A program made the position numbers and the translations under genes. A stretch of DNA of 64,000 nt from Ferrimonas senticii DSM 18821 (lineage in GTDB: Bacteria > Pseudomonadota > Gammaproteobacteria > Enterobacterales > Shewanellaceae): contig NZ_AUGM01000007.1 of the NCBI RefSeq assembly GCF_000422665.1, forward strand, positions 62,001 through 126,000, written 5' to 3'. The notes beneath the pieces are model-generated. The model had not been told where the DNA came from. It searched no databases and saw nothing but the letters and a program-made list of their open reading frames with translations. Shown here piece after piece: positions 9,531 through 18,099 of this stretch (the first letter of the stretch is position 1; each line of letters begins with the position of its first letter).

Positions 9531-10412
9531 ATGCAGGGCTCGCTACTGACCCAAATTCTGTTGCCGTTGCTGCTGGCCACCATCATGTTTGGCATGGGGC
9601 TGGGGTTAACCGGCGCCGACTTCAAACGCTTAATCACCCTGCCACGGGCGGTGGCGGCCGGGCTGCTGGGGCAGTTGCTGGGATTACCACTGCTGGCGCT
9701 GCTGGTGATCCTGCTGTTTGATTTAGATACCGCGCTCGCCGTTGGCCTAATGCTGGTGGCACTGTGCCCCGGCGGCACCAGTTCCAACCTGATCTGCCAA
9801 CTGGCTCGGGCTAATTTGGCGCTAAGCATCTCGCTGACCGCCATCAGTAATCTGATTTGCATGGTAACCGCGCCGCTGGCTTTAGGGCTGACCCTTGCGT
9901 GGCTGGCACCACAGGCCAGCAGTGAGTTTTCACTAGTGCAAACCGGCCTGGGATTGCTGCTGTTTTCCTTGTTGCCGGTGCTGCTGGGAATGTTGCTACG
10001 CCGCTTTTTCGAGGATTGGGCGATCACCATGGAGCCCAAGTTTCGGATGCTGTCGCAGTGGGGCTTAATCGTTTTAGTGATCGCCATCTGCATTCAAGAG
10101 TGGCAGTTGCTGCGCTCTATGGCGCTGGAGCTGATCCTCGCTTGTTTGTTGTTTAACGCCTCGGCAGTGCTGCTGGGCATCGGCCTTGGCAAACTGATGC
10201 GTTTACCCGCCGCTGAGGCCGGCACCGTTGCCATTGAGGTTGGCTTGCAAAACACCACCTTGGCGATGCTGATCGCCATTAACTTTATCGGCCAGCCAGA
10301 TTTTGCGATAACCGCTGGCCTGTATGGGCTGGTGATGTATCTTGGGGCGGCGGCGTTGGTATGGCGTCAGCAGCGATTACGCCAACAACAGGTGCAAGCT
10401 ACGCCGCTCTGA
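9531..10412 (+). CDS. Bile acid:sodium symporter (BASS) family transporter
   Basis: A 293-residue integral membrane protein with about nine hydrophobic segments. It has the BASS features FGMGLGLTGADFKRL near the N-terminus, CPGGTSSNLICQLARAN (~83-99) and EVGLQNTTLAMLIAI (~235-249), which form the sodium and substrate sites in this family. Bacterial relatives move organic anions with sodium; the real substrate here is unknown. No strong ribosome binding site is visible. The next gene, yaiI, follows after 36 bp and may be co-transcribed. Confidence 0.85.
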   Translation: MQGSLLTQILLPLLLATIMFGMGLGLTGADFKRLITLPRAVAAGLLGQLLGLPLLALLVILLFDLDTALAVGLMLVALCPGGTSSNLICQLARANLALSISLTAISNLICMVTAPLALGLTLAWLAPQASSEFSLVQTGLGLLLFSLLPVLLGMLLRRFFEDWAITMEPKFRMLSQWGLIVLVIAICIQEWQLLRSMALELILACLLFNASAVLLGIGLGKLMRLPAAEAGTVAIEVGLQNTTLAMLIAINFIGQPDFAITAGLYGLVMYLGAAALVWRQQRLRQQQVQATPL

Positions 10413-10448
10413 TACACTGGCGCCTTTGTTATCAAGAAAATCGATGTT

Positions 10449-10916
10449 ATGAGTATTTGGGTAGACGCCGACGCCTGTCCGGCGGTGATCCGCGAGATCC
10501 TTTGCAAAGCCGCCGATCGCACCAAGATCACCACCACCTTTGTTGCCAATCACCCGATCCGCTTACCCCCCTCGCCCTACAGCCAATTTCGCCAGATAAG
10601 TGCCGGTTTTGATGTCGCTGATAACTGGATTGTGCAGCAAGTGGTCGCTGGCGATCTGGTGATCACCGCCGATATTCCGCTGGCAGCTGAAGTGATCGAC
10701 AAACAGGCGCTAGCGCTAAGTCCCCGCGGCGAGTTGTACACCAGTGCCAATGTCCGCCAGCGCCTGAATATGCGCGACTTTATGGACACCCTGCGCAGCA
10801 GCGGCATTCAAAGTGGTGGCCCGGCGCCACTGGGGGTTCAAGATAGACGCGAGTTCGCCGCCCAATTGGATCGCTATCTGGCCCGGCAGCAACGGCAGAA
10901 TAGTTCTAAGAATTAA
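10449..10916 (+). CDS. yaiI: YaiI/YqxD family protein (UPF0178)
   Basis: A 155-residue soluble protein starting [18 protein letters not shown]. It has the later motifs [12 protein letters not shown] and [12 protein letters not shown]...GPAPL that define the UPF0178 family. The acidic residues (D6, D8 and the D of the TADIPLA motif) suggest a PIN-like metal site, but no activity is established to my knowledge. It probably forms a short operon with the BASS transporter upstream. Confidence 0.9.
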   Translation: MSIWVDADACPAVIREILCKAADRTKITTTFVANHPIRLPPSPYSQFRQISAGFDVADNWIVQQVVAGDLVITADIPLAAEVIDKQALALSPRGELYTSANVRQRLNMRDFMDTLRSSGIQSGGPAPLGVQDRREFAAQLDRYLARQQRQNSSKN

Positions 10917-10991
10917 TGTGATAACAGTTTGCCCTAGTGCTTAAGTCTAACTAGGTTAATAACAGGGCATCTGCTTACAGGATCGACACCA

Positions 10992-11159
10992 ATGCGTTAT
11001 CTGCTGCCGCTATTTTTTATCGTCACGGCCTTGATCTGCTATTCCATTGGCTTTGCCAGCGGCGCATTATTAGCGATTGTGCTTGGTTTCCTGTGTGAAC
11101 TGGGCTTTTGGTTTGGCCTGCACCGACTGCTGATTGGCAAAGGTCACCGCAGCAAATAG
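10992..11159 (+). CDS. Small two-helix membrane protein
   Basis: A 55-residue frame starting MRYLLPLFFIVTALIC with two hydrophobic helices (about 3-19 and 24-43) and a basic tail ending GKGHRSK. Length, composition and the positive-inside tail are typical of real small inner-membrane proteins. It lies 75 bp after yaiI and 49 bp before the exporter gene, on the same strand. No family recognised; coding is likely but not proven. Confidence 0.55.
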   Translation: MRYLLPLFFIVTALICYSIGFASGALLAIVLGFLCELGFWFGLHRLLIGKGHRSK

Positions 11160-11208
11160 GCATACCGCTCTAATCCAATAACCGAGAGGCGCAACCGCGC
11201 AACTGTTC

Positions 11209-11853
11209 GTGCTTAATGAAATTTCCATCTTAACCACCCTTGCGGTGGTGCATCTGATCGCGCTCGCCAGCCCCGGTCCCGATTTTGCCCTAGTAGTGCA
11301 AACCGCCAGTCACCATGGTCGCCAAACCGGCATCGCCGTGGCATTTGGGATCTCGCTGGCGATCTTGCTGCACAGCGTTTTAGCGATTACCGGGGTGGCG
11401 TTACTGATCCAACAAGCGCCGCTACTGGGCATGCTGCTGCAATGCGCCGGCGGGCTGTTCTTGCTGTACTTGGGTTACGGCGCTTTAAAGACGATTCCGG
11501 CGCGCTTGCGCCACGGCGACGGCGCGCTTATCAGCCAAAGTGCCCCGCGTCTGTCAGGCCGACAAGCTACCAGCAAAGGCTTTATGACCAACCTGTTGAA
11601 CCCCAAAGCGTTGGTATTTTTCGTCAGTTTGCTGTCGAGTTTGGTGCCAGCACAGATGTCGGTTGCCGGTAAAGGCGGCGCCATCGCCATTTTGTGGGGC
11701 TTGTCGTTCCTGTGGTTTGCGCTGCTGTCGCTGCTGCTGACCGGCAGAAGAATGCAGGCGCTGATGCAAAAAATGGCGGTGTGGATCGACGCTCTGTGCG
11801 GCGCGGTGTTCTGCGTTATCGGCGGCGGAATTCTGATTGCCACCTTGGCGTAA
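11209..11853 (+). CDS. LysE/RhtB family amino acid exporter
   Basis: A 214-residue inner-membrane protein with five to six hydrophobic segments. It has the LysE-family signature ASPGPDFALVVQTASHHGRQ (~20-39), a G-x-A-x-G-I helix, and NLLNPKALVFFVSLLSSLVP (~128-147). Family members export amino acids or related metabolites; the substrate is not deducible. The start is GTG; a GAGAGG element lies about 20 bp upstream, rather far, so the start is not firm. A heptamer repeat begins 15 bp after the stop. Confidence 0.85.
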   Translation: MLNEISILTTLAVVHLIALASPGPDFALVVQTASHHGRQTGIAVAFGISLAILLHSVLAITGVALLIQQAPLLGMLLQCAGGLFLLYLGYGALKTIPARLRHGDGALISQSAPRLSGRQATSKGFMTNLLNPKALVFFVSLLSSLVPAQMSVAGKGGAIAILWGLSFLWFALLSLLLTGRRMQALMQKMAVWIDALCGAVFCVIGGGILIATLA

Positions 11854-11867
11854 TCAACGGGCTATTC

Positions 11868-11911
11868 TTGGTAGTTGGTAGTTGGTAGTTGGTAGTTGGT
11901 AGTTGGTAGTT
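11868..11911. repeat. Heptamer tandem repeat (TTGGTAG)x6
   Basis: Six perfect copies of TTGGTAG plus two bases. On the other strand the unit is AACTACC, which shares AACT with the heptamers at 26484 and 38843. It lies in the gap between two convergent genes. Confidence 0.97.
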
Positions 11912-11949
11912 CAAAGCAGTATGCCGATGATCTGCCACAAGCAACTGAA

Positions 11950-12166
11950 GACTGCCGACTAATTGCTGCTTTTGTTCGCTACCGATAACTGCCAACTAAT
12001 TGCTGCTTTGGCTCGCCACTGATAACTGCCAGCTAATTGCTGCTTTTGCTCGCTGCTGATAACTGCAACTAATCGCTGCTTTTGCTCGCTACTGATAACT
12101 GCCAGCTAATTGCTGCTTTTGCTCGCTACTGATAACTGCCAGCTAATCACTGCTCTTCCTATCGAC
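11950..12166. repeat. 37-bp imperfect tandem repeat, about six units
   Basis: Units begin near 11950 (partial), 11983, 12020, 12057 (one base shorter), 12093 and 12130. Each reads roughly TGATAACTGCCAGCTAATT then GCTGCTTTTGCTCGCTAC. Copies differ by a few substitutions, and the last decays into simpler AACT-type sequence. With the heptamers upstream, it fills the 340-bp gap 11854-12193; I see no gene there. Confidence 0.93.
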
Positions 12167-12193
12167 TGAAAACTACCAACTGATAACGCTGTA

Positions 12194-12511
12194 TCACCCT
12201 AACTTTTGAAACTGCTGTTTCAGCTCATATTGGCTGTCGGTGACGATCCGCTCCAGCACTTCCACCCGCTCGGCCAATTTCTGGTTCTGTGCTCGCAGCT
12301 CGGCCACTTCATCGCGCAGTTTGCTACTGCCTTCCCCCATCAACTCGCCCATCCCGTCATCACCGCTGGCGCTGCCGACACCAAACATCCGATCAAACCA
12401 GTTGGTGCGACCGGTTTTTAACTTCATCATATCTTTGCGGTAGTCGGTCCATACCGCCAATGCCAAAAAGCCGAACACCAATACCAGCACCACCATATGT
12501 TTTGCTTCCAT
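12194..12511 (-). CDS. PspB-like small membrane protein with coiled coil (paralogue 1)
   Basis: A 105-residue protein: N-terminal membrane helix (VVLVLVFGFLALAVW), a Gly/Met-rich linker, then a coiled coil ending LAERVEVLERIVTD and QYELKQQFQKLG. The LERIVTD element resembles the end of phage-shock protein B family members. The start at 12511 is chosen because GGGAGGA lies five bases upstream; ATGs at 12514 and 12532 overlap or precede that site. It follows its shorter paralogue by 29 bp on the same strand. Membrane placement is clear; a stress role is inference. Confidence 0.7.
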   Translation of the reverse strand: MEAKHMVVLVLVFGFLALAVWTDYRKDMMKLKTGRTNWFDRMFGVGSASGDDGMGELMGEGSSKLRDEVAELRAQNQKLAERVEVLERIVTDSQYELKQQFQKLG

Positions 12512-12540
12512 CATATCCTCCCTCGATTGCACTCAAACCG

Positions 12541-12783
12541 TTAACCTAACTTGCGAAACTGCTCTTTAAGATCGTACTGACCATCGGTGACGATCCGCTC
12601 CAGCACCTCGACCCGCTCATGCAGTTGCTGGTTTTGCTGTTCAAGGGTGTGTAGCCGCTGCTCCAGTTCTTCATTCGACTTGCCTAATTGCTTACTGCGA
12701 TTACGCTGCTTCATGATCTCAGGAATGGTACCGAACCCCACTGAAATGGCGGTAATGATGACAATAGCCGTCCAAAACGACAT
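12541..12783 (-). CDS. PspB-like small membrane protein with coiled coil (paralogue 2)
   Basis: An 80-residue protein: N-terminal hydrophobic helix (FWTAIVIITAISVGFG), a basic stretch MKQRNRSKQ, then a coiled coil with LHERVEVLERIVTDGQYDLK and a QFRKLG end. The last 25 residues nearly repeat those of the next gene, so the pair arose by duplication. The ATG has AAGGAG seven bases upstream. It looks like a PspB-family protein, but no pspA or pspC is adjacent. Confidence 0.72.
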   Translation of the reverse strand: MSFWTAIVIITAISVGFGTIPEIMKQRNRSKQLGKSNEELEQRLHTLEQQNQQLHERVEVLERIVTDGQYDLKEQFRKLG

Positions 12784-12868
12784 AACTTCTCCTTAAGCTC
12801 TTTCCACCGGCGTGTTTAAAACACCCTAAACATCGTTGCTAGTGCCGGATCTGTCAAATCCGGGGGTT

Positions 12869-13030
12869 ATACCAATTCACCTAAATATCTGATCATTATT
12901 GCTGGTTTAAATCGCCTCACTCGGCGTTACTCAACTTACTGGTAGAGTCACTAGCAGCGGCGTTGAGTGCCTTGATTGAGACGATTTCTCCTTCGCACTA
13001 GATAGACCATTTACTTAAGTGAATTGGTAT
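12869..13030. repeat. 162-bp MITE-like palindromic element
   Basis: Perfect 12-bp terminal inverted repeats, ATACCAATTCAC at 12869-12880 and its complement at 13019-13030. Inside, AAATCGCCTCACTCGGCG near 12909 faces an imperfect complement around 12958-12989, so the whole element could fold into a long hairpin. It has no coding capacity. Bases 12904-12943 recur at 38803-38842. It fills most of the 375-bp gap 12784-13158, where I see no gene. Confidence 0.8.
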
Positions 13031-13158
13031 TAGCAATCAACCAAATGCACTTGTGGATTGAAGCAATTACTATTCCAACAAGCATTAACATTTAAAATCA
13101 AAAGCTTACTGAAAAACCCAAGCAACTATTTGGTCAATTCGACCGGTGGTTGGTGAAG

Positions 13159-14022
13159 TTAATCAAGCTGATGGCGACGTAGATAGGCAGCGGTGTCAAC
13201 GTCAAGCCAACGCAGGGTTGGCTCCAACATTTGCCGCCACTGCTGTCGATACGGAGCGCTTAGATAGGGTTGACCAACGCTACTACTAGTAAGCGCGAAC
13301 TGACGCTGCCCCAAACGTTGGTAAGCGCGCAGAGCCTCGCTACTGACATCGCTATCGGCCAACACGGCATTAAGAAATTGCGACAACGGCCACTGCGCCG
13401 CTAAACGCAGTTTCGGCAGATCCTGCAGCAGCGGGTACAGCACCGGTGTAGTCCAATGCTGCCAATCGGGTTTGGCCTGAATCAAACCGATATTGCGCAA
13501 ATGCAGTTGTGCCCATAGCTCTGATGCCGAGGCACCTTCGCGCAACAAACGCCAATACAGGTAAAGATCCGCCAACACCTCGCGATTCCAATGCTGCGGC
13601 CACTGCTCGCGCTGCAATGACGCCAACCACGGTGAGTTGCGGGTGGCAACATGACCAAGCTCGTGATAGTAGGTCGAACGATAATTACGCAAACTCGGGC
13701 GTTCATACAGCTGTTCATCCAGCAGCACGAGGTGATTTCGCTTGAGAGTTTCTGGGTTGAGCAGTATAAGGGCTTGGTTTTCACTCAGCAGGGTTACGCC
13801 CCCCTGCCCCGCCACCGCCGATTGCAGTGCTTGCGCCAGCGGTTGTGGCCACAGTCGAGTGACAATCTGTTGCCAATGCGGGCTTAACTGGCACTGCTGC
13901 AACCGATCTAAACGACACATCTGATGGTCGGGGTTGGCCACCGCTGAACCACTAATGGCGATGGCTAACCACAGTAAGCGGCTGCTGGCTTTCACAATTT
14001 GTCGCCATGACCTAATTATCAT
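13159..14022 (-). CDS. Unrecognised exported protein with HExxH motif
   Basis: A 287-residue protein I cannot place in a family. Residues 1-30 look like a signal peptide (basic start, WLAIAISGSAVA, then NPDH). Near residue 120 is YYHELGHVATRNSPW, a classical zincin HExxH, followed about 28 residues later by NREVLADLYLYW, where the Glu could be the third ligand. This points to a periplasmic or membrane-anchored metalloprotease. Two cysteines just after the signal (CRLDRLQQC) may form a disulfide. The ATG at 14022 is preferred over 14097 because it places the signal at the N-terminus; no good ribosome binding site. Confidence 0.65.
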   Translation of the reverse strand: MIIRSWRQIVKASSRLLWLAIAISGSAVANPDHQMCRLDRLQQCQLSPHWQQIVTRLWPQPLAQALQSAVAGQGGVTLLSENQALILLNPETLKRNHLVLLDEQLYERPSLRNYRSTYYHELGHVATRNSPWLASLQREQWPQHWNREVLADLYLYWRLLREGASASELWAQLHLRNIGLIQAKPDWQHWTTPVLYPLLQDLPKLRLAAQWPLSQFLNAVLADSDVSSEALRAYQRLGQRQFALTSSSVGQPYLSAPYRQQWRQMLEPTLRWLDVDTAAYLRRHQLD

Positions 14023-14138
14023 TGTCGCCCGCCCATCCATGCCGAGTAATGCCGCGTTAGCGGCATTTATGTGTATGATGTTACCGCAATAAACCATAAC
14101 GATAAGCCGCCAATGCTGGCCAGAGCTAACTGCAATCT

Positions 14139-15062
14139 ATGAACCAATCTATTGAATTTCAGCCGCAATTTTTAGCCCCTAAGTATTGGCCAATCTGGCT
14201 TGGCCTTGGGCTATTTCGGCTGTTGAGCCTGCTACCGCTGTCACTGCAAACCAAAATTGGCGCCGGCATTGGCCGCCTGCTGCGGGCGCTGCTGCCAAAG
14301 CGGGTACACACGGTGCAGCGCAACATCGAACGCTGCTTACCGGAACTGTCCGCCGCTGAACAACAGCAACTGCTGCACGCCAACTTTGCCGAAGTTGGTA
14401 TGGCGGTATTTGATACCTGCAACGCCTGGTATTGGTCTGACGCCCGCATTCAGCGCCATATGACCGTCGAAGGGTTTGAATATATCGAACAATTGCAACA
14501 GCAAGGCCATGGGGTGATTTTGCTGGCAGCCCACTGTCTGATGCTGGAACCCGGCGCGCGGATCTTCGGCCAGCGCTGCCAAGGGGTTGGGGTCTACCGC
14601 CCCAATAAAAACCCACTGCTGGAATTTCTGCAGGTTCGTGGCCGTTTGCGCTCTAACAAAGGCTTAATCCCTAAAACCGACGTCCGTGCAATGGTCAAAG
14701 CGCTGCGTCAGGGCGAGGTGATCTGGTACACCCAAGACCAAGACGCTGGCGACCGCGGAATTTTTGCTGATTTCTTTGGCATTCCCTGCTCCACCGCCCC
14801 AGGCGCTCCGGCGCTGGCGCGCTTAGGCAAAGCCAAAGTGGTGCCGTTCTTTGTCGAACGTAAAGCCGATAACAGCGGCTACCGGATCCAGATCCAAGCG
14901 CCGCTAGAGCAGTTCCCAAGCGGCGACGAGCAAGCGGACGTGCAGCGCGGCAACGACGTTACCGAGCAACTGGTGCGGATGCGTCCGGAACAATATATGT
15001 GGCTGCATCAACGCTTTAAGACTTGCGCCAAAGGGGGCGAACGCCGCAGTTTCTATCAATAG
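14139..15062 (+). CDS. lpxL: Lipid A biosynthesis lauroyl-type acyltransferase
   Basis: A 307-residue inner-membrane enzyme that adds a secondary acyl chain to Kdo-lipid A. The catalytic H-x4-E appears as HCLMLE within LLAAHCLMLEPGARIFG (~residue 130). QDQDAGDRGIFADFFG (~203) and APALARLGKAKVVPFF (~225) are further conserved blocks, and a hydrophobic helix lies near residues 18-35. It is closer to LpxL/LpxP than LpxM in motif order, but the chain specificity is not certain. Divergent from the HExxH gene; a strong bidirectional terminator follows. Confidence 0.88.
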   Translation: MNQSIEFQPQFLAPKYWPIWLGLGLFRLLSLLPLSLQTKIGAGIGRLLRALLPKRVHTVQRNIERCLPELSAAEQQQLLHANFAEVGMAVFDTCNAWYWSDARIQRHMTVEGFEYIEQLQQQGHGVILLAAHCLMLEPGARIFGQRCQGVGVYRPNKNPLLEFLQVRGRLRSNKGLIPKTDVRAMVKALRQGEVIWYTQDQDAGDRGIFADFFGIPCSTAPGAPALARLGKAKVVPFFVERKADNSGYRIQIQAPLEQFPSGDEQADVQRGNDVTEQLVRMRPEQYMWLHQRFKTCAKGGERRSFYQ

Positions 15063-15076
15063 CTGTCAGTCCTGAA

Positions 15077-15109
15077 AACAACGCCGCTCAATTGAGCGGC
15101 GTTGTTTTT
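15077..15109. terminator. Bidirectional terminator, lpxL / glnE
   Basis: Perfect stem AACAACGCCGCTC...GAGCGGCGTTGTT with a four-base loop, followed by T5 on the plus strand and T4 on the minus strand. It sits between the convergent stops of lpxL and glnE. Confidence 0.9.
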
Positions 15110-15114
15110 GGTGG

Positions 15115-17976
15115 TTACGATTCCATCAGCGTTAACCACAGCTGCGCCACCTGCTGGCATGCGACGGGGCGCTCTGTCGCTGGCACCACCGTTGCCGTTC
15201 CCGCCAGCACTCGGTGATGGCTGTCATCGCGCAGTGCGGTATAGGTGTGGATCAACAGATCCGCTTGCTCTGGGGTGATAAGTTCCGCTCGCAGCGCCGC
15301 GGTAAGCAAGCGCACATTATCACTAAAACGGACCAATTCAGGCGACTGCTGACTGTACGCTAGCGCCAAATATTGACTGATAAATTCAATATCAGCCATG
15401 CCGCCAGCACCCTGCTTAAGATCAAACAGCCCCGGTCGCTGTTCGCTAGCAACCCGGCTCTTGTCCAGATGATCACGCATCTTATGGCGCATCTTCACCA
15501 CCTCGGCCTTTAGCGATATCAGATCCCGTTCACGGGTAAGGATCTCGCTACGCAGCCGCGCAAAGCGCCGTGCCAGTACCTCATCGCCGTAGACAAAGCG
15601 CGCCCGCGCTAGCGCTTGGTGTTCCCACACCCACGCTTCGCTGCGTTGATACTCTTCAAAACGACCAATTTGACTGACCAACAAGCCGCTTTGACCGGAT
15701 GGCCGCAGGCGAGTATCGACCTCATACAATACCCCTGAGGCGGTGCGGGTCGAGAACAGATGCAAGATCCGTTGCGCCAGTTTGATGTAAAAGTGGCCAC
15801 TGTCGATCGCCTTATCGCCATTGGTGCTGCCGACATCTTGCAGATGCAAAAACACCAGATCGAGATCGGAACCGTAGCCCAGCTCCAAACCGCCCAATTT
15901 GCCGTAGGCCACCACCCCAAAGCCGCTGTGACCATCGGTTAGGAATTGCGGCACCCCATGGCGAGCGCTGACCTGCTGCCACGCCATCGCCACCACCTTA
16001 TCGATGATCGCCTCAGCCAGCCACGATAGGTGATCGCTGACCGCCATCACTGGCAATACCCCAGTAATATCCGCCGCCGCGATCCGCAACTGTTGCGCCT
16101 GTTTAAATTGCCGCAGCGCTTCCATCTGTTGTTCCAGATCGTCATCGCTTATCCGCAGCATAAATTCACGCAATTCGGCGGCATAGCCATGTTCTGGCAG
16201 CGGCTGGTAGAGCGCCACCGGATCGATCAATTCATCCAGCAAAATCGGATAGCGGGACAGCTGTTCTGCAATCCACGGACTGGCGGCGCACAAATTAACC
16301 AACTGGGTACGGGCACTGGCTTTTTCCAGCAGCAACTCCAGATAGGTGGTGCGCGATAAGATCGGCAGCAGTACCGATTCCAGTCGTTGCCACAGCGCTT
16401 CGGGCTGCGTCCGCCCCGCCAGTTCCAACCACAGGTGCGGGATCAGTTTGGCTAAGGTTTCACGGCCGCGACTGCCCAAGCGGCGCTGCTTCATCTGATC
16501 GCGACTGCGTTGCAGTTGCGGCCACAGTGCCGCCTCGATCCCCAATTCCGGCAAGATCTCAGCGCCATCGAATTTATTGGCATTGTCATGCCACAGCGCC
16601 GGTAACTCACCCAGTTGTTGATCGCTGTCGTCACTGTCGCCAATGGTGGTGCGAAAAATAGCGTGGATCTGCGCCATCGCCGCCGCAATCTGCTGCTGCA
16701 GTTCGCTGGCGTGTTCGCAGCCCATCGCCAGCGCTAATCGCAGCCAATCGTCATCGGTGTCCGGTAAGGTCTGGGTCTGTTTGTCCTGCAGCGCTTGTAA
16801 ACGGTTTTCGACCGCCCGCAGCAAGCGATAGCCGTCGCTCAATTGCTGTTGCTCAAACGGGCTGAGAATGCCTAGTCGAGCCAGTTCTGCCAAAGCCGGT
16901 TGCAGCGCCATTAACCGCAGTCCGGGTTCACGACCACCGCGCACCAGTTGATGGCTTTGGACAATAAATTCGACTTCGCGAATGCCGCCGGCACCCAATT
17001 TGATGTTATTGGTCAGCCCTTGGCGCCGTACTTGAGTTTCGATCAGCCCCTTCATTCGCCGCAGCGCATCGATGGCGGAATAATCCAGATAGCGGCGATA
17101 AACAAAGGGCCGCAACAGTTGCTCGACCTCGGCTGCCGCCGCATCGTTGCCAAGTACCCGCGCTTTGACCATGGCGTAGCGTTCCCATTCACGCCCCTGC
17201 TCTTGGTAGTAGTCTTCAAACGCCGCCAGTGACACCACCAGCGGTCCGGCTTCACCAAAGGGGCGCAAGCGCATATCGACTCGATAGCAAAAACCGTTAA
17301 CGTCAACCTTGGCTAACAGGTTAATGAGCTTCTGGGCGATGCGGATGAAATATTGCTGATTGTCCCACTGGCGTCGCCCCCCTTGAGTCTGACCATGCTC
17401 TGGGTAGCAAAAGATCAGATCGATATCAGAGGAGAAATTGAGTTCGCCGCCACCAAGCTTACCCATGCCGAGGATCAGCAGCGATTGCGGCGTGCCATTG
17501 CGGTCGCACGCCTCGCCCCAATCTGGCCGTTGCTGGCGCACCAGATAGTCGCGGGCGGCGATAACCTGAGCTTCGGCCAACGCCGACAGCTGCGCCAGCG
17601 ACTCATCCAGACTGGCTAAGTTCAGCAGGTCGCGGCTGGCAATCAGGCTTAACTGGCGATTGCGATAACGGCGTAACCGCATGGCGGCGTCGGCTTCGCT
17701 GTGGCAATCGGCTAGTTCGGCAGCCAACGCCGGTTGATGCGCAGCAGCCGCCGTGCCCTGTTGCAGCACCCCATCAATAAACAACTGCTCAAGCCATTGG
17801 CTATCGCGCGCTAAGACTCCAGTCACGAACTCTGACAGTGCCAACAAGCGCCACAATGGTTGCTGCTGCGCGGCGGTTAACCGCGCCAGCACCTCTGGGC
17901 ACAGGCGTTGCCAACCGCTGTTTGCGGCTTGCTCAAGCCCGACACTTAACTGTGGATCCGTCGGCATGCTGGTCAT
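15115..17976 (-). CDS. glnE: Glutamine synthetase adenylyltransferase/deadenylase
   Basis: A 953-residue bifunctional enzyme that adenylylates and deadenylylates glutamine synthetase in response to PII and glutamine. Two nucleotidyltransferase domains are visible: LGMGKLGGGELNFSSDIDLI (~172-191) for deadenylation and YGKLGGLELGYGSDLDLVF (~690-708) for adenylylation, each followed by an RLRPFG/RLRPSG block. The length matches the E. coli enzyme (946). The start is ATG at 17976; a second ATG three codons on is possible. In E. coli glnE is next to ygiF; here one DUF350 gene lies between. Confidence 0.96.
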   Translation of the reverse strand: MTSMPTDPQLSVGLEQAANSGWQRLCPEVLARLTAAQQQPLWRLLALSEFVTGVLARDSQWLEQLFIDGVLQQGTAAAAHQPALAAELADCHSEADAAMRLRRYRNRQLSLIASRDLLNLASLDESLAQLSALAEAQVIAARDYLVRQQRPDWGEACDRNGTPQSLLILGMGKLGGGELNFSSDIDLIFCYPEHGQTQGGRRQWDNQQYFIRIAQKLINLLAKVDVNGFCYRVDMRLRPFGEAGPLVVSLAAFEDYYQEQGREWERYAMVKARVLGNDAAAAEVEQLLRPFVYRRYLDYSAIDALRRMKGLIETQVRRQGLTNNIKLGAGGIREVEFIVQSHQLVRGGREPGLRLMALQPALAELARLGILSPFEQQQLSDGYRLLRAVENRLQALQDKQTQTLPDTDDDWLRLALAMGCEHASELQQQIAAAMAQIHAIFRTTIGDSDDSDQQLGELPALWHDNANKFDGAEILPELGIEAALWPQLQRSRDQMKQRRLGSRGRETLAKLIPHLWLELAGRTQPEALWQRLESVLLPILSRTTYLELLLEKASARTQLVNLCAASPWIAEQLSRYPILLDELIDPVALYQPLPEHGYAAELREFMLRISDDDLEQQMEALRQFKQAQQLRIAAADITGVLPVMAVSDHLSWLAEAIIDKVVAMAWQQVSARHGVPQFLTDGHSGFGVVAYGKLGGLELGYGSDLDLVFLHLQDVGSTNGDKAIDSGHFYIKLAQRILHLFSTRTASGVLYEVDTRLRPSGQSGLLVSQIGRFEEYQRSEAWVWEHQALARARFVYGDEVLARRFARLRSEILTRERDLISLKAEVVKMRHKMRDHLDKSRVASEQRPGLFDLKQGAGGMADIEFISQYLALAYSQQSPELVRFSDNVRLLTAALRAELITPEQADLLIHTYTALRDDSHHRVLAGTATVVPATERPVACQQVAQLWLTLMES

Positions 17977-18099
17977 TATCTAACGCCTTGTTTAACCTGA
18001 ATGAAAAAGGCACTTTAGCAACCCACGGCGGCAGCGCACAGAGGTGCCATACGTTTTCATTATGGCCGCCGCAAAAAGGACTCATTCAAGAAACCCATT

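Noticed and set aside
11868-12166. Possible CRISPR array
   Set aside because: The repeats are head to tail without unique spacers and there are no cas genes.
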